Shown: positions 18,081-27,667 of the stretch, in pieces
Layout of the letters: each line of letters starts with the position of its first letter
Position numbering within the stretch: the first letter of the stretch is position 1
Assembly: GCA_025462885.1 (NCBI GenBank)
Contig: JAOAPN010000004.1
Coordinates: 248,001-312,000, forward strand
DNA: 64,000 nt
Reading direction: 5' to 3'
Origin: Acidobacteriaceae bacterium
GTDB taxonomy: Bacteria > Acidobacteriota > Terriglobia > Terriglobales > Acidobacteriaceae
Program-made: the position numbers and the translations under genes
Notes under the pieces: model-generated
What the model was told of the DNA's origin: nothing
Databases searched by the model: none
Seen by the model: only the letters and a program-made list of their open reading frames with translations

Positions 18081-19214
18081 ATGCGACTCGCACTACTAAC
18101 TCACAAGGTAGATTTTCAGGACGGCCAGGGTCGCGTCAACTACGAGATCGCGAAGGCTGCGCTCGATCAGGGACATGTTGTCACGGTCTTTGCTGAGTAT
18201 TGTTCCGCGGAGATTGCAGAGCATCCCCGCGGAAGTTTCGTGCAGGCCCGCAAGCGTCCCATCCCGACACAACTTCTACGCAATCTTTACTACGCGGGGA
18301 AGAGTGCCAGCTGGCTTCGCCAACATCGGGGCGAGTTCGATATTGTTCAGGCGAACGGCTTTGTTACGTGGGAGGCGGCCGATATCGTCGCGGTGCATTT
18401 CGTTCATAGCGCGTGGCTGAGGAATCCCTTCTTTCCATTTCATTGGTCCTCCTTCAGCCCCTATGCCTACTACCAGCGTTTGATCACGATGATCAATGGC
18501 TACTATGAGAAGAAGGCTTTCAGGAGTGCTGAAGAGTTGATCGCTGTCTCGCGCTTTACGGCGGGCGAGGTGATCGAACTTGGAATTCCAAAAGAGAAGA
18601 TCGTAGTGGTTCACAACGGGGTGGATATAGGCGAGTTTCAGCCCGGTCTCGGTGCGAGATCGGAGTTCGACCTGCCAGAGAACGTTCCGCTGGCGCTATT
18701 CGTCGGTGACATCAAGACGACGCGCAAAAATCTTGAGACGGTTCTGGCAGGCATGCAGTCGATACCCGATCTTCACCTCGTGGTCGCCGGCAGTGTGGAC
18801 GGGAGCCCCTATCCTGCTATCGCGAGAGAGCTCAAGGTGAGCGACCGCGTTCACTTTATCGGGAAGACGTCGAAGATCGCCTTGCTGATGCGTTCGACTG
18901 ATTTCTTTGTCTTTCCATCGCGGTATGAAGCTCATCCGCTGGTGCTGCTGGAGGCGCTGGCATCGGGGCTTCCGGTGGTGGTCTCAGGAAATTTCGGTGC
19001 TGCGGATTACATCAAAGCGGGCGGCATCGTCTTCGATGATCCGAACGATGTGGGTGCGCTGACGTCTGCGATGAGCGCACTGGTTCGGTCGCCCGAGAAG
19101 CGAAAGGCTATGGGAGTGGCGGCACGCGAACAGGCGCTCGAGATGCAGTGGTCGCAGATGGCAGCGAAGTATCTCCAGATCTACGACGACCTGCTGAAGC
19201 GGCGAGGGAGGTAA
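18081..19214 (+). CDS. Glycosyltransferase family 4
   Basis: The 377-residue protein starts MRLALLTHKVDFQDGQGRVN. A longer in-frame start at 17970 would overlap the previous gene by over 100 bases and is rejected. The donor half has VVHNGVDIGEF, FVGDIKTTRKNLETVL, then YEAHPLVLLE as EX7E-like motif. The first residue of the motif is kept (Glu in YEAHP), as is the last. It lies 7 bases after the preceding gene and 40 before the next. Confidence 0.88.
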   Translation: MRLALLTHKVDFQDGQGRVNYEIAKAALDQGHVVTVFAEYCSAEIAEHPRGSFVQARKRPIPTQLLRNLYYAGKSASWLRQHRGEFDIVQANGFVTWEAADIVAVHFVHSAWLRNPFFPFHWSSFSPYAYYQRLITMINGYYEKKAFRSAEELIAVSRFTAGEVIELGIPKEKIVVVHNGVDIGEFQPGLGARSEFDLPENVPLALFVGDIKTTRKNLETVLAGMQSIPDLHLVVAGSVDGSPYPAIARELKVSDRVHFIGKTSKIALLMRSTDFFVFPSRYEAHPLVLLEALASGLPVVVSGNFGAADYIKAGGIVFDDPNDVGALTSAMSALVRSPEKRKAMGVAAREQALEMQWSQMAAKYLQIYDDLLKRRGR

Positions 19215-19254
19215 AGTTTCGGGTTCGGCAATGCTGCAATTAAAAGGAGAAGGA

Positions 19255-20406
19255 TTGCATAACGGCACACTAAGAACGCTGCAGATCGGCGACGACTGGC
19301 TCGAAGAAAGGGACGGCGGACTAGGCCGCTACTACTTCGAGATGCTGCGTCATCTCGCCGCCACCGGGACGACCACGCACGGCCTCGTGGTTGGATCGCC
19401 CCGGGTGACTGCGTCGACCAACGGAAAGGTGGTCGCGTTTGCGCGTTCGAATGACTCGATGCCGAAGCGCCTGCAAGCCGCTCGTCGTGCCGCGCTGACA
19501 CAGATCGATAACGGCGCAATAGATCTTATTGCCTCGCACTTTGCGCTCTATGCGGTTTCTATTGCCAATCGGCTGCGATCGACTCCGACGGTAGTACATT
19601 TTCACGGCCCCTGGTCGGGGGAGAGTGGCGCTGAAGGTGCTGCGAGCTTGAATGCGCGCCTCAAGGGTGCGGTCGAGAAGATTGTCTACTCGCGGGCAAA
19701 ACGCTTTATCGTTCTCTCGCGCTCCTTCCAGCAGGAGCTGGTTCGCCGTTATGGCGTTGCCGAAGAGTTGATCCGCATCGTTCCCGGCGGCATCGATATT
19801 GAACGCTTCAATACGACGTTGAGCCGAATGGAGGCGAGGCAGCGTATGGGATGGCCGACCGACCGTCCTATCCTTCTCACGGTCCGCAGGCATGTCCGGC
19901 GAATGGGTTTTGAAGATCTTATTGATGCAACCAGGCTGCTGGTTCAACAACAACCGGACCTGCTTGTGCTGCTCGGCGGCTCTGGACCTATCTCCGGCGA
20001 ACTAAAGACTCGCGTTGCCGAACGTGGGCTTGAAGACAACATACGTTTTCTCGGGCGGATCGACGATGCCGATCTGCCTGCGGCCTACCGTGCGGCGGAT
20101 ATGAGCGTCGTCCCATCGCAATCCTTGGAGGGCTTTGGGCTTATTACGTTGGAATCCCTCGCTTCAGGAACCCCGGTCTACGTCACGCCGGTAGGAGGTC
20201 TGCCGGAGATCGTTCAGCCCTTCGCCCCTCAGTGTGTGTTCCCGGGTATCACTGCCGCGGATATCGCAGCGGTACTGGGGGAGGCGCTTCGTGGCAGTCG
20301 ACCGGTACCGACGGAAGACGCCTGCCGTGCCTATGCCGCTGATAGCTTTTCCTGGACGCGCATTGCCGAGCGGGTTCGCGGCGTGTACGACGAGGCGATG
20401 CTATGA
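19255..20406 (+). CDS. Glycosyltransferase family 4
   Basis: The 383-residue protein carries the GT4 pattern: GGLGRYYFEML near the start, FIVLSRSFQQELVRRYGV, IVPGGIDIERF, LLTVRRHVRRMGFEDLIDA, and the EX7E motif in LEGFGLITLE. The frame could start at ATG 19231, but AAGGAG at 19244-19249 is placed five bases before a TTG at 19255, so this TTG is preferred. The last four bases overlap the next gene (ATGA), indicating translational coupling. Confidence 0.88.
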   Translation: MHNGTLRTLQIGDDWLEERDGGLGRYYFEMLRHLAATGTTTHGLVVGSPRVTASTNGKVVAFARSNDSMPKRLQAARRAALTQIDNGAIDLIASHFALYAVSIANRLRSTPTVVHFHGPWSGESGAEGAASLNARLKGAVEKIVYSRAKRFIVLSRSFQQELVRRYGVAEELIRIVPGGIDIERFNTTLSRMEARQRMGWPTDRPILLTVRRHVRRMGFEDLIDATRLLVQQQPDLLVLLGGSGPISGELKTRVAERGLEDNIRFLGRIDDADLPAAYRAADMSVVPSQSLEGFGLITLESLASGTPVYVTPVGGLPEIVQPFAPQCVFPGITAADIAAVLGEALRGSRPVPTEDACRAYAADSFSWTRIAERVRGVYDEAML

Positions 20407-21581
20407 AGATCCTGTACATCGACCAGACTGGCCAACTCGGCGGCGGGGAGTTGGCGATTCTGCCCTGGCTCCGCGCGCATAGCGAGAACGCTCGGGTCGT
20501 TTTATTTGAAGACGGGCCGTTCCGCCCATTGTTAGAGGAGTGCGGCATTCCGGTGGATGTGTTTGCCCTGGATACTCTGAAGGGAGTACGCCGGGAGTCT
20601 GGGATAGCTTCCATTTTTTCCAGCCTGCCTGCGTTCGCCTCGCTTCGCAGCCGTCTTGCGAAGCTGGCAGGCGGCTTCGATATTCTTTATACCAACTCAC
20701 AAAAGGCCTTTCTCCTTGCGGCGCTCTCCAAGCGCCGCGGGCAACCGCTCATCTGGCATCTGCGGGATATTTTGACTGCCGAACACTTCAGCCCGATTCT
20801 TCGCAAGATCGCAGTCTTCGCAGGCAATCGGTATGCCTCGGTCGTCATCGTGAACTCCCATGCGACGGCGGAATCTTTCGTCGCTGCCGGAGGTCTTCGA
20901 CGCAAGGTAAGGGTTGTGCATGATGGTGTCAGCCCGCAGCCGTTCGACAGCGTCGTTCCGGAGACGATTGCGATGCTACGCAAAGAGATTGGCTCCGATC
21001 TGCGGCCGACGATCGGCGTCTTCGGACGACTCTCGCCGTGGAAAGGGCAGCACATTCTGCTCGAGGCATTGAGTAGTGTCCCGGACGCTCATGTTGTTTT
21101 GATTGGCGATGCGCTCTTTGGTGAGAGTGCCTATGTGGAGACCCTAAAGGCCAGGGCGAGCCAGTCCGACATCACCGGTCGGGTTCACTTTCTCGGCTTT
21201 CGGCGGGATATTCCTGAGTTGATGAAAGCGATGGATATCATCGTTCATTCGTCCACTTCCGCGGAGCCCTTCGGGTTGGTGATCGTGGAAGGAATGCTGG
21301 CCGGTAAACCTGTGATTGCCACCCGAGCCGGGGGAGCGGTAGAGATTATTCAGGACGGAGAGAGCGGCACGCTCGTCACTCCCGGTGCAGCTTCCGAACT
21401 AGGAGCAGCAATCAGACGATTGCTCGCAGAGCCGGTGGAGGCAGAGCGCATCGCACAGGCCGGGCGACGGAGGGCAGAGAGGGTTTTCTCTCTGGAAGCT
21501 TTGTTTCAAGGAATTTCAACTGTCATCAACGAATTCAAGCCGCGTCTCTCAGGGCAGTCATCTTCATCAGGAAAGCACTAA
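20403..21581 (+). CDS. Glycosyltransferase family 4
   Basis: The 392-residue protein starts ILYIDQTGQLGGGELA, typical of GT4 enzymes of EPS clusters. It has FDILYTNSQKAFLLAAL in the N-terminal domain, IGVFGRLSPWKGQHILLEAL in the donor domain, AEPFGLVIVE as EX7E motif and TRAGGAVEII. It overlaps the upstream gene by 4 bases. It ends the run of five GT4 genes; an acyltransferase gene follows after 93 bases in the same direction. Confidence 0.9.
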   Translation: MKILYIDQTGQLGGGELAILPWLRAHSENARVVLFEDGPFRPLLEECGIPVDVFALDTLKGVRRESGIASIFSSLPAFASLRSRLAKLAGGFDILYTNSQKAFLLAALSKRRGQPLIWHLRDILTAEHFSPILRKIAVFAGNRYASVVIVNSHATAESFVAAGGLRRKVRVVHDGVSPQPFDSVVPETIAMLRKEIGSDLRPTIGVFGRLSPWKGQHILLEALSSVPDAHVVLIGDALFGESAYVETLKARASQSDITGRVHFLGFRRDIPELMKAMDIIVHSSTSAEPFGLVIVEGMLAGKPVIATRAGGAVEIIQDGESGTLVTPGAASELGAAIRRLLAEPVEAERIAQAGRRRAERVFSLEALFQGISTVINEFKPRLSGQSSSSGKH

Positions 21582-21674
21582 CTGCGACTGTCGACGGATT
21601 TCATACCTATCAATCGCTCGAGGTTCGAGCTCAGTAGATGTAAAAATTAGTATTCCTACTTCAGGATTGATCGC

Positions 21675-23636
21675 ATGCCAAATTTGAAAGAGCAAGGAAC
21701 AACCCTGAACTACCGCCGGGATATCGATGGGCTACGTGCTGTGGCTGTCCTGCTGGTCGTCTTCGATCACCTCCACACCCGTGCCACGGGTGGCTATATC
21801 GGTGTGGATGTCTTCTTTGTGATCTCCGGATATCTGATCAGTTCGAGCATTATGTCGGAGATGGCATCCGGCAAGTTCTCGCTGGGCGGATTCTATGAGC
21901 GAAGAATTCGCCGCATCCTGCCTGCCATGCTTGTAATGTTGCTGGCGGTTACGGTGCTTGCGTATCTCTATTACGTCCCCTCCGAGATCGAGGCGTACGC
22001 ACGATCGTTGCTCGCTGCTCTCTTCTCCGTCTCGAACATGCTCTTCTGGCATGAGGCAGGCTACTTCGACGCGCCGAGTGCGTTCAAGCCACTGCTGCAC
22101 ACCTGGTCGCTCGGAGTGGAAGAGCAGTTCTATATCTTCTTTCCGCTTCTACTGTTTGTTTTGCGGCGCTGGTTTCCTACACGGATCAAGGCCGCCATCT
22201 GGGTTGTCACTCTTGTAGCTTTCGCGATGGCATGTTTCTGGGTTCGTCGAGATCCTACGGCAGCCTTCTTCTTTGCGCCGCTTCGGGCCTGGGAGTTGCT
22301 GATCGGAACGGTTCTCTCGCAACGCTACCTCCCCGTAATTCAGGGCAGGGTACAGCGAGACATCGCGTCTGTTGCCGGGATTCTGCTCATCCTCGTGCCT
22401 GCTCTGGTTTACAGCAAATTTACGATGTTCCCGGGGTTGACGGCTCTTCCTCCGTGCCTGGGTGCGGCACTGCTGATTGCGTCCGGCGAGACGGGCCCTT
22501 CGCTGGTTGGCCGTGTTCTTTCGTGGCAGCCTATTGTCTTCGTTGGACTTATCTCTTACTCGCTCTATCTCTGGCACTGGCCGATCCTGGCGTTTCAGGA
22601 TATTGTTCCGGTCTTCACAAAGATCTCCACGCACAGCAAAGGCGGAAAACTCGGGTTCATGATTGTGTCGCTGATCCTCGCAACGCTCTCGTGGCGCTTC
22701 ATTGAAACGCCGTTTCGCAAGGGTAGTTTTCGGCCCGGCCGACGAACTCTTTTCCTGATTAATGGAGTGGCGGTTTTTGCGATTGCGGCCATTGCGCTGG
22801 GGATGCTCGCGGCCCACGGCATGCCTCCCAACTTCCCAAAGGAAGCTCTGCAACTGACCCCGTACGGCCACTACAGCTCCGATAAAGAGTGGCGTCAGCA
22901 TGTCTGCTTCTTTACCCCTGATACGAACTTCTCAAACCTCAATGTCTCAACCTGTCTCCAGGACGACCCTGGCCGGAAACAGTTTTTGCTGATCGGCGAC
23001 AGCCATGCTGCCGATCTCTATCCAGGTCTATCCACCGTTTTTACCGAGTTGAACATCTCGCAGGCCAATGCATCGTTCTGTCCTCCCTTGGTTACTGAGC
23101 CGGTGCTGCGTCCTGAGTTCACTCCGAACTGTACGAAGTTGTCTCAATTCATCTTCAAAGACTATCTGCTGCGTCATCCTGTCGACACGGTTCTGCTGTC
23201 GGCGTTCTGGGATGAGTCACAGCTTCCTGAACTTGGGCGTACCGTCTCATGGATACAGCAACATGGTATGAAGGTGGTTGTCTTTGGGCCCGCAATTGAA
23301 TTTGCCATGCCACTGCCGCGCATCCTGATCGCTGCTCTTCGCGACAACGCCCCGGATAGGATCGCAACGTATGAAAAAATCGAGCCACGGCAATTGGATA
23401 GAACCATGGCCAAGCTCGCGCGTGAACAGTGGAAGGTTCCCTATATCTCCATGTTCGAAGCCCTGTGCACCCCGCAGGCTGAGTTGGAGGTCAAGGCTCA
23501 GGGAACCTCTGCTTTGAAATGCCCCGTTTATGCTGCTCCTGGCGTACCACTTTTGTTTGATACCAATCACTTCACCGCGCAAGGATCGGAGTTGTACGCT
23601 CGCGCGATGAAGGACCGCAATCTTCTTGCTTATTAG
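21675..23636 (+). CDS. Acyltransferase-3 with C-terminal SGNH domain (OafA/YrhL-like)
   Basis: The 653-residue protein is a fusion of a ten-helix acyltransferase-3 domain (residues 1 to about 375) and an extracytoplasmic SGNH hydrolase-like domain. The first part opens YRRDIDGLRAVAVLLVVFDH and has VDVFFVISGYLIS and RRIRRILPAM; the central SLGVEEQFYIFFPLL is also typical. The SGNH part has LIGDSHAADL with the nucleophile Ser and, at the end, DTNHFTAQG with the Asp-His pair. Such fusions O-acetylate surface polysaccharides outside the membrane, the SGNH domain being the final transferase. The length fits the family. Confidence 0.93.
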   Translation: MPNLKEQGTTLNYRRDIDGLRAVAVLLVVFDHLHTRATGGYIGVDVFFVISGYLISSSIMSEMASGKFSLGGFYERRIRRILPAMLVMLLAVTVLAYLYYVPSEIEAYARSLLAALFSVSNMLFWHEAGYFDAPSAFKPLLHTWSLGVEEQFYIFFPLLLFVLRRWFPTRIKAAIWVVTLVAFAMACFWVRRDPTAAFFFAPLRAWELLIGTVLSQRYLPVIQGRVQRDIASVAGILLILVPALVYSKFTMFPGLTALPPCLGAALLIASGETGPSLVGRVLSWQPIVFVGLISYSLYLWHWPILAFQDIVPVFTKISTHSKGGKLGFMIVSLILATLSWRFIETPFRKGSFRPGRRTLFLINGVAVFAIAAIALGMLAAHGMPPNFPKEALQLTPYGHYSSDKEWRQHVCFFTPDTNFSNLNVSTCLQDDPGRKQFLLIGDSHAADLYPGLSTVFTELNISQANASFCPPLVTEPVLRPEFTPNCTKLSQFIFKDYLLRHPVDTVLLSAFWDESQLPELGRTVSWIQQHGMKVVVFGPAIEFAMPLPRILIAALRDNAPDRIATYEKIEPRQLDRTMAKLAREQWKVPYISMFEALCTPQAELEVKAQGTSALKCPVYAAPGVPLLFDTNHFTAQGSELYARAMKDRNLLAY

Positions 23637-24330
23637 GGATTTATGCTCATTCTCAACGAATGTCCCAGCTATGAGGCAGTTGAAATGGCATGTCCAGAGC
23701 GTGATGTTCAATGACCCATCCGAGTCAGCTCTCGCCTGAGATTTTGACTTACTGGAATGGTATAGTTATCCAAAGTGGTAAGGACATACGCACTCATACT
23801 GTTGGTCTAGTCAGTCTTTTCTTCCTTGGTGCACGTAATCTCGAAACATATGTCTATGGGTGAATATTTTTCCAGAGAGATCGTCATCGTTTGTGAACGA
23901 CTTGGCCTTTGCGACGGCGCTGAATATGGTCGCAGCTCTTCGAGCCTCTTTCTTAGTGCAGAGATTTGTAACGATGCGATCTCTGGCAAGGAAGACGCGG
24001 CTCTGTGGCAGAAACAGAAGATTCAAGGCACTGTCACTTTTCGCGTCGCCCTGCAGGAATGCCTCGGTCCAATCGCCAATGTCTTCATTTCGCTATCTTT
24101 CGGAAATTAATGCTCAAATACCATGCGGCTTACGACCGCGGAGGCATTCAACAGGGATAGCGCGGTCCCGCGCAAACGAAAGTGCTATCTACAACGACAC
24201 GCTTTAATCCCAGACTTAATGAGAATCGCCAGAGGAGCACCACTTCAATTCGGACGGCATGATCAGTTCGACTTCCTCATTAGTTCGTGAAACTGAATAA
24301 CGTTGTTACCAAAGGTATGGAGATCTGTAA
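23637..24330. other. Intergenic region before the export genes
   Basis: Nearly 700 bases without a recognised gene. Small frames on both strands around 23807-24207 overlap one another and show no family features. The region presumably contains the promoter of the autokinase/exporter genes; GGAG before the ATG at 24331 is the ribosome-binding sequence. Confidence 0.45.
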
Positions 24331-26559
24331 ATGAGGGTTCAAACGGCGCAGCCGGGTACGGAAGATAGACTGGATCAGCGTTCAGCCATAGAGGCTGACT
24401 CAGCTTCATCGTTGTCTCTCGGCGATATTGCAAATATGCTCGGCCGGCACAAGTGGTTTGTCGTTGCCTGTGTTTTGATATGCGTCGCGACCGCACTGCT
24501 GTATATCAAGTCCGTGACCCCAATCTACGAGGCTACGGCAAGCATTCGAATCGACCCAGGCCGTATCGGATCGCTCGGCCTGGCCGACCTGGCGGGTGGC
24601 GCTGCCGACTCCGGTGAAATGATCGCAACCGAGATGGCAATCATCAAGAGCGATGCCGTATCGATCGACACCCTGCATTCACTTTCGGACCAGGAGTTCC
24701 TGGAGTACACGGGTAAAGATAAGAAAACTTTTTCGATTCCCCTTGGATCGACTTCGCTTTCTCCCGCTCAGGAAGGTCTTCTCGGCCATCTGAAGTCACA
24801 GATCACAGTATCGCAGTTGCCCGGCACGCAACTTGTGTCGATCTCTTTTCGCGATCCGCACCCAAAGGTCGCTGCATTGATTGTCAACCACGTCATTGCG
24901 GCATATCTGCGGCAGAGTTTCGATAGTCGCTACGGTTCCGTGACTCAGGTGACTACATGGCTCTCGAGCGAGATGGATTCGCTCAAGGACCGGGCCTCTC
25001 AGGCACAAAAGAAGCTGGCAGACTTTCAGGAAAAGAACAATGTCCTGGCGTTGGGTGGCGGAGACTCTGGCTCAACTTCAAAAGGTGGCGGCAGCGGAGC
25101 GTCTTCCAATACGACGACAGATCGTCTTATGCAATTGGATGGTCGCCTGACGCAGGCTCAGGGGGAACGAATCGTGAAGGAAGCGCAGATGCGCTCCGTT
25201 GCGAATGGCAATCCGGCCGTGCTGGCAGCGTTATTCCCAAGTGCCAATCTGACTGCGCTGCAGGCACAGCAGGGGACGCTCTACAACCAATACGTTCAGC
25301 TCTCGACTAAATTCGGAGCGAACTACCCGCCTCTGGCTGAACTTAAATCTCAGATGCAGAAGACGGATGCCGAGCTTGAGCGTCAGACCGCTACTGTCAA
25401 GAATCGGTTGAAACAGGAATACGATACCGCAGTTGCAGTTGAGACCATGCTGCAGCGCCAGTATGACGACCAGACCGGCAAGGCTTTCGCCCTCAACCGG
25501 AAGGCGGCTGAGTTTGCGGTTCTGATGGCTGAAGGTGCCTCCAGCAGGGAACTCTACAACACTCTGCAGTACAAACTTCAACAGGCAGGAGTCGATGCCG
25601 GGTTGAACAGCGTAAATACGATGCTGGTAGATACAGCGAGAGCTCCGCTCTTTCCGGTTGAACCCAAGAAGATCGTTATCCTAAGCTTTGGCCTGGTTCT
25701 CGGCTTATTTGCTGGAGTCGGTTCGGTCTTCCTCAGAGAAGCGACCTCAGACAAGCTACAGGGGCCTGAACAGATTGAGCATACCCTTGGGTATCACCTG
25801 CTTGCCGTCATCCCTCACCTCTCGCTCGGCCAGGACGCAAGAAAACGCGATGGCATCGATGCCATCGATGGCATTGATTCGCCGCCTATGCTCGTAGCAT
25901 TCAAGAATCCAAAGTCGGTCGATGCGGAGGCCTTTCGTACACTGCGGAATTCCATCCTGCTTGCTTCGATCGATAAGCCAGTCAAGACTCTGCTGGTCAG
26001 CAGCTCGATTCCAAGAGAGGGCAAGACCTCCACAGCAGCTAACTTCGCGGTGGTGCTGGCGCAGAAGGGTGCTCGGGTACTGGTTGTCGATGCCGACCTG
26101 CGACGCCCGACTCTCCATCTGCAGTTCGGAACGGAGAATGTCGAAGGCCTTAGTAACCTAATTCTTGGCGAGGATGTTGCTGCACCCTTTGTGAATCCGC
26201 TTCCCGAGTTGGAGAATCTTGTCTTACTTTCCGCCGGCAAAAAGATTCCGTTGCCGTCAGAGGCTCTGGGTTCTACGAAGTTCTATTCTCTTCTGCAGCA
26301 ATGGGAGAATGACTTCGACTACATCATCGTCGACTCGGCCCCGTTGTTGATTGTGAGCGACAGTCTGCCGCTTGCAAGCTGGGTTGACGCAGTCATTCTT
26401 GTGACGCGGTACAACGTCACGCCGATGGGTCCTCTGAAGCGAATTCGCGATGTTCTAAGGCACTCAAACGCCCATGTGGCAGGTGCCGTCATCAACGACG
26501 TGCCAGCAACTGGAACGCACTACTATGGGGGAGGTTATGACAGTGGCTATTACAACTAA
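24331..26559 (+). CDS. Wzc-like polysaccharide co-polymerase and tyrosine autokinase
   Basis: The 742-residue inner-membrane protein joins a Wzz chain-length domain to a cytoplasmic BY-kinase. Membrane helices lie at about 42-59 and 447-468, with a long coiled coil between them. The kinase part has Walker A REGKTS (Lys565), Walker A' VVDADLRRP (Asp587, Asp589) and Walker B VDSAP (Asp668). The tail has five tyrosines in its last 13 residues (HYYGGGYDSGYYN), the usual autophosphorylation cluster. It controls chain length and drives export with the Wza-like protein encoded next, whose start overlaps this gene. Odd features are a Gly/Ser-rich insert near residues 246-262 and an Ile-Asp repeat near 505-515. 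No Wzb phosphatase gene is adjacent. Confidence 0.92.
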   Translation: MRVQTAQPGTEDRLDQRSAIEADSASSLSLGDIANMLGRHKWFVVACVLICVATALLYIKSVTPIYEATASIRIDPGRIGSLGLADLAGGAADSGEMIATEMAIIKSDAVSIDTLHSLSDQEFLEYTGKDKKTFSIPLGSTSLSPAQEGLLGHLKSQITVSQLPGTQLVSISFRDPHPKVAALIVNHVIAAYLRQSFDSRYGSVTQVTTWLSSEMDSLKDRASQAQKKLADFQEKNNVLALGGGDSGSTSKGGGSGASSNTTTDRLMQLDGRLTQAQGERIVKEAQMRSVANGNPAVLAALFPSANLTALQAQQGTLYNQYVQLSTKFGANYPPLAELKSQMQKTDAELERQTATVKNRLKQEYDTAVAVETMLQRQYDDQTGKAFALNRKAAEFAVLMAEGASSRELYNTLQYKLQQAGVDAGLNSVNTMLVDTARAPLFPVEPKKIVILSFGLVLGLFAGVGSVFLREATSDKLQGPEQIEHTLGYHLLAVIPHLSLGQDARKRDGIDAIDGIDSPPMLVAFKNPKSVDAEAFRTLRNSILLASIDKPVKTLLVSSSIPREGKTSTAANFAVVLAQKGARVLVVDADLRRPTLHLQFGTENVEGLSNLILGEDVAAPFVNPLPELENLVLLSAGKKIPLPSEALGSTKFYSLLQQWENDFDYIIVDSAPLLIVSDSLPLASWVDAVILVTRYNVTPMGPLKRIRDVLRHSNAHVAGAVINDVPATGTHYYGGGYDSGYYN

Positions 26560-27550
26560 CCGCATAGGGGTGGCTGGAAAGAGAGCCTCGCTTCCGTCTC
26601 CCATTCGTTGGACAGTGTCATTGTGCGTGGCCGTGCTCCTCGCCGGTCTTGGCACACAGGCGGGCCTTGCGCAGCAGAGTAATCCGCCAGCGGCTGTGAT
26701 TCCGTTCGGGCCAAACATGACGGACGCCGGCCAGATCGTTCTGGGCGCCGGAGATCTGATCGACGTTACCGTCTTCAGTACACCGGAGCTTACGGGAAGA
26801 CTTCGCATCGACCAGGCTGGCAAGATCGAGCTCCCGGTTGGGGGCCACGTAGAGGTTGGTGGCCTTACTCCGAAGCAGGCTGCTGCCGCAATCGAAAAGC
26901 AGCTTCGCGATCAGCAGATCATGCTCGAGCCGCTGGTGAGCGTTTTGATCGCGCAATATGCAACGCAGGGTCTTACGCTGCTCGGTGAAGTTAAGGCTCC
27001 TGGCAACTATCCAATCTTTGGACCCCACACGTTGTACGACGTAATGGCAATGGCAGGTGGTCCAACGCAGTTGGAAGGCTCGACCATAACCATCACGCAC
27101 CATAACGATCCCGCTCACCCTGTTGTGGTTCAGGTAAGCACCCCGAATTACTCGGAGATCCAGCGTACAACTCCCGTGTACCCCGGCGACACGGTGGTGG
27201 TCTCGCAGTCCGACGTCATTTATGTTGTCGGCGATGTCACTGTGCCGGGAGCATTACCTATGCCGAACGGTCGCAACCTGACCCTGCTGAATGTCCTGGC
27301 GCTGGTCCGTGGAATGACGCCAACCGCCGCGGTTTCGAAGGCGGTCATCATACGGCAGACGACAGCGGGAGTGCAGACCATTCCCATCGATATCAAAGGT
27401 GCGATGAAGAACACCGCTCCAAATCCAATCCTGCTGGCATCCGATGTTCTCGTCATTCCAGATAGCGGATTCAAAAAGTTCCTGCAGTTTGCCTTGCCTT
27501 CATTGACCAATGCCGCAGTAAACGCCGCCGTAATATCTGGAACAAGATAG
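26537..27550 (+). CDS. Wza-like outer-membrane polysaccharide export protein
   Basis: The protein of about 337 residues has an N-terminal signal peptide (hydrophobic SLCVAVLLAGLGTQAGLA, cleavage before QQ). The Poly_export domain (LGAGDLIDVTVFSTPELTGR) and two SLBB domains (GEVKAPGNYPIFGPHTLYDV; GDVTVPGALPMPNGRNLTLL) follow. There is no lipobox cysteine, unlike E. coli Wza. It should form the periplasmic/outer-membrane channel for EPS. The gene begins inside the kinase gene; ATG 26525, ATG 26537 and GTG 26543 are all possible, GGAGG at 26530-26534 fitting the GTG best by spacing. An acyltransferase gene follows in the same direction. Confidence 0.9.
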   Translation: MTVAITTNRIGVAGKRASLPSPIRWTVSLCVAVLLAGLGTQAGLAQQSNPPAAVIPFGPNMTDAGQIVLGAGDLIDVTVFSTPELTGRLRIDQAGKIELPVGGHVEVGGLTPKQAAAAIEKQLRDQQIMLEPLVSVLIAQYATQGLTLLGEVKAPGNYPIFGPHTLYDVMAMAGGPTQLEGSTITITHHNDPAHPVVVQVSTPNYSEIQRTTPVYPGDTVVVSQSDVIYVVGDVTVPGALPMPNGRNLTLLNVLALVRGMTPTAAVSKAVIIRQTTAGVQTIPIDIKGAMKNTAPNPILLASDVLVIPDSGFKKFLQFALPSLTNAAVNAAVISGTR

Positions 27551-27667
27551 CAAGGATGTTGCGTGGAATAAAGATGCCCAAATTGGCTAAGGTTCAAAGA
27601 ACGTTTTGTAACTGTAAGTTCATCTCCAATTCGACCGGAACCTACGCGTAACGCAAGAAGGGTGGCA

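Noticed and set aside
23826..24207. Small rightward frames of 94 and 115 codons before the wzc-like gene
   Set aside because: They overlap each other and leftward frames, with no family features.
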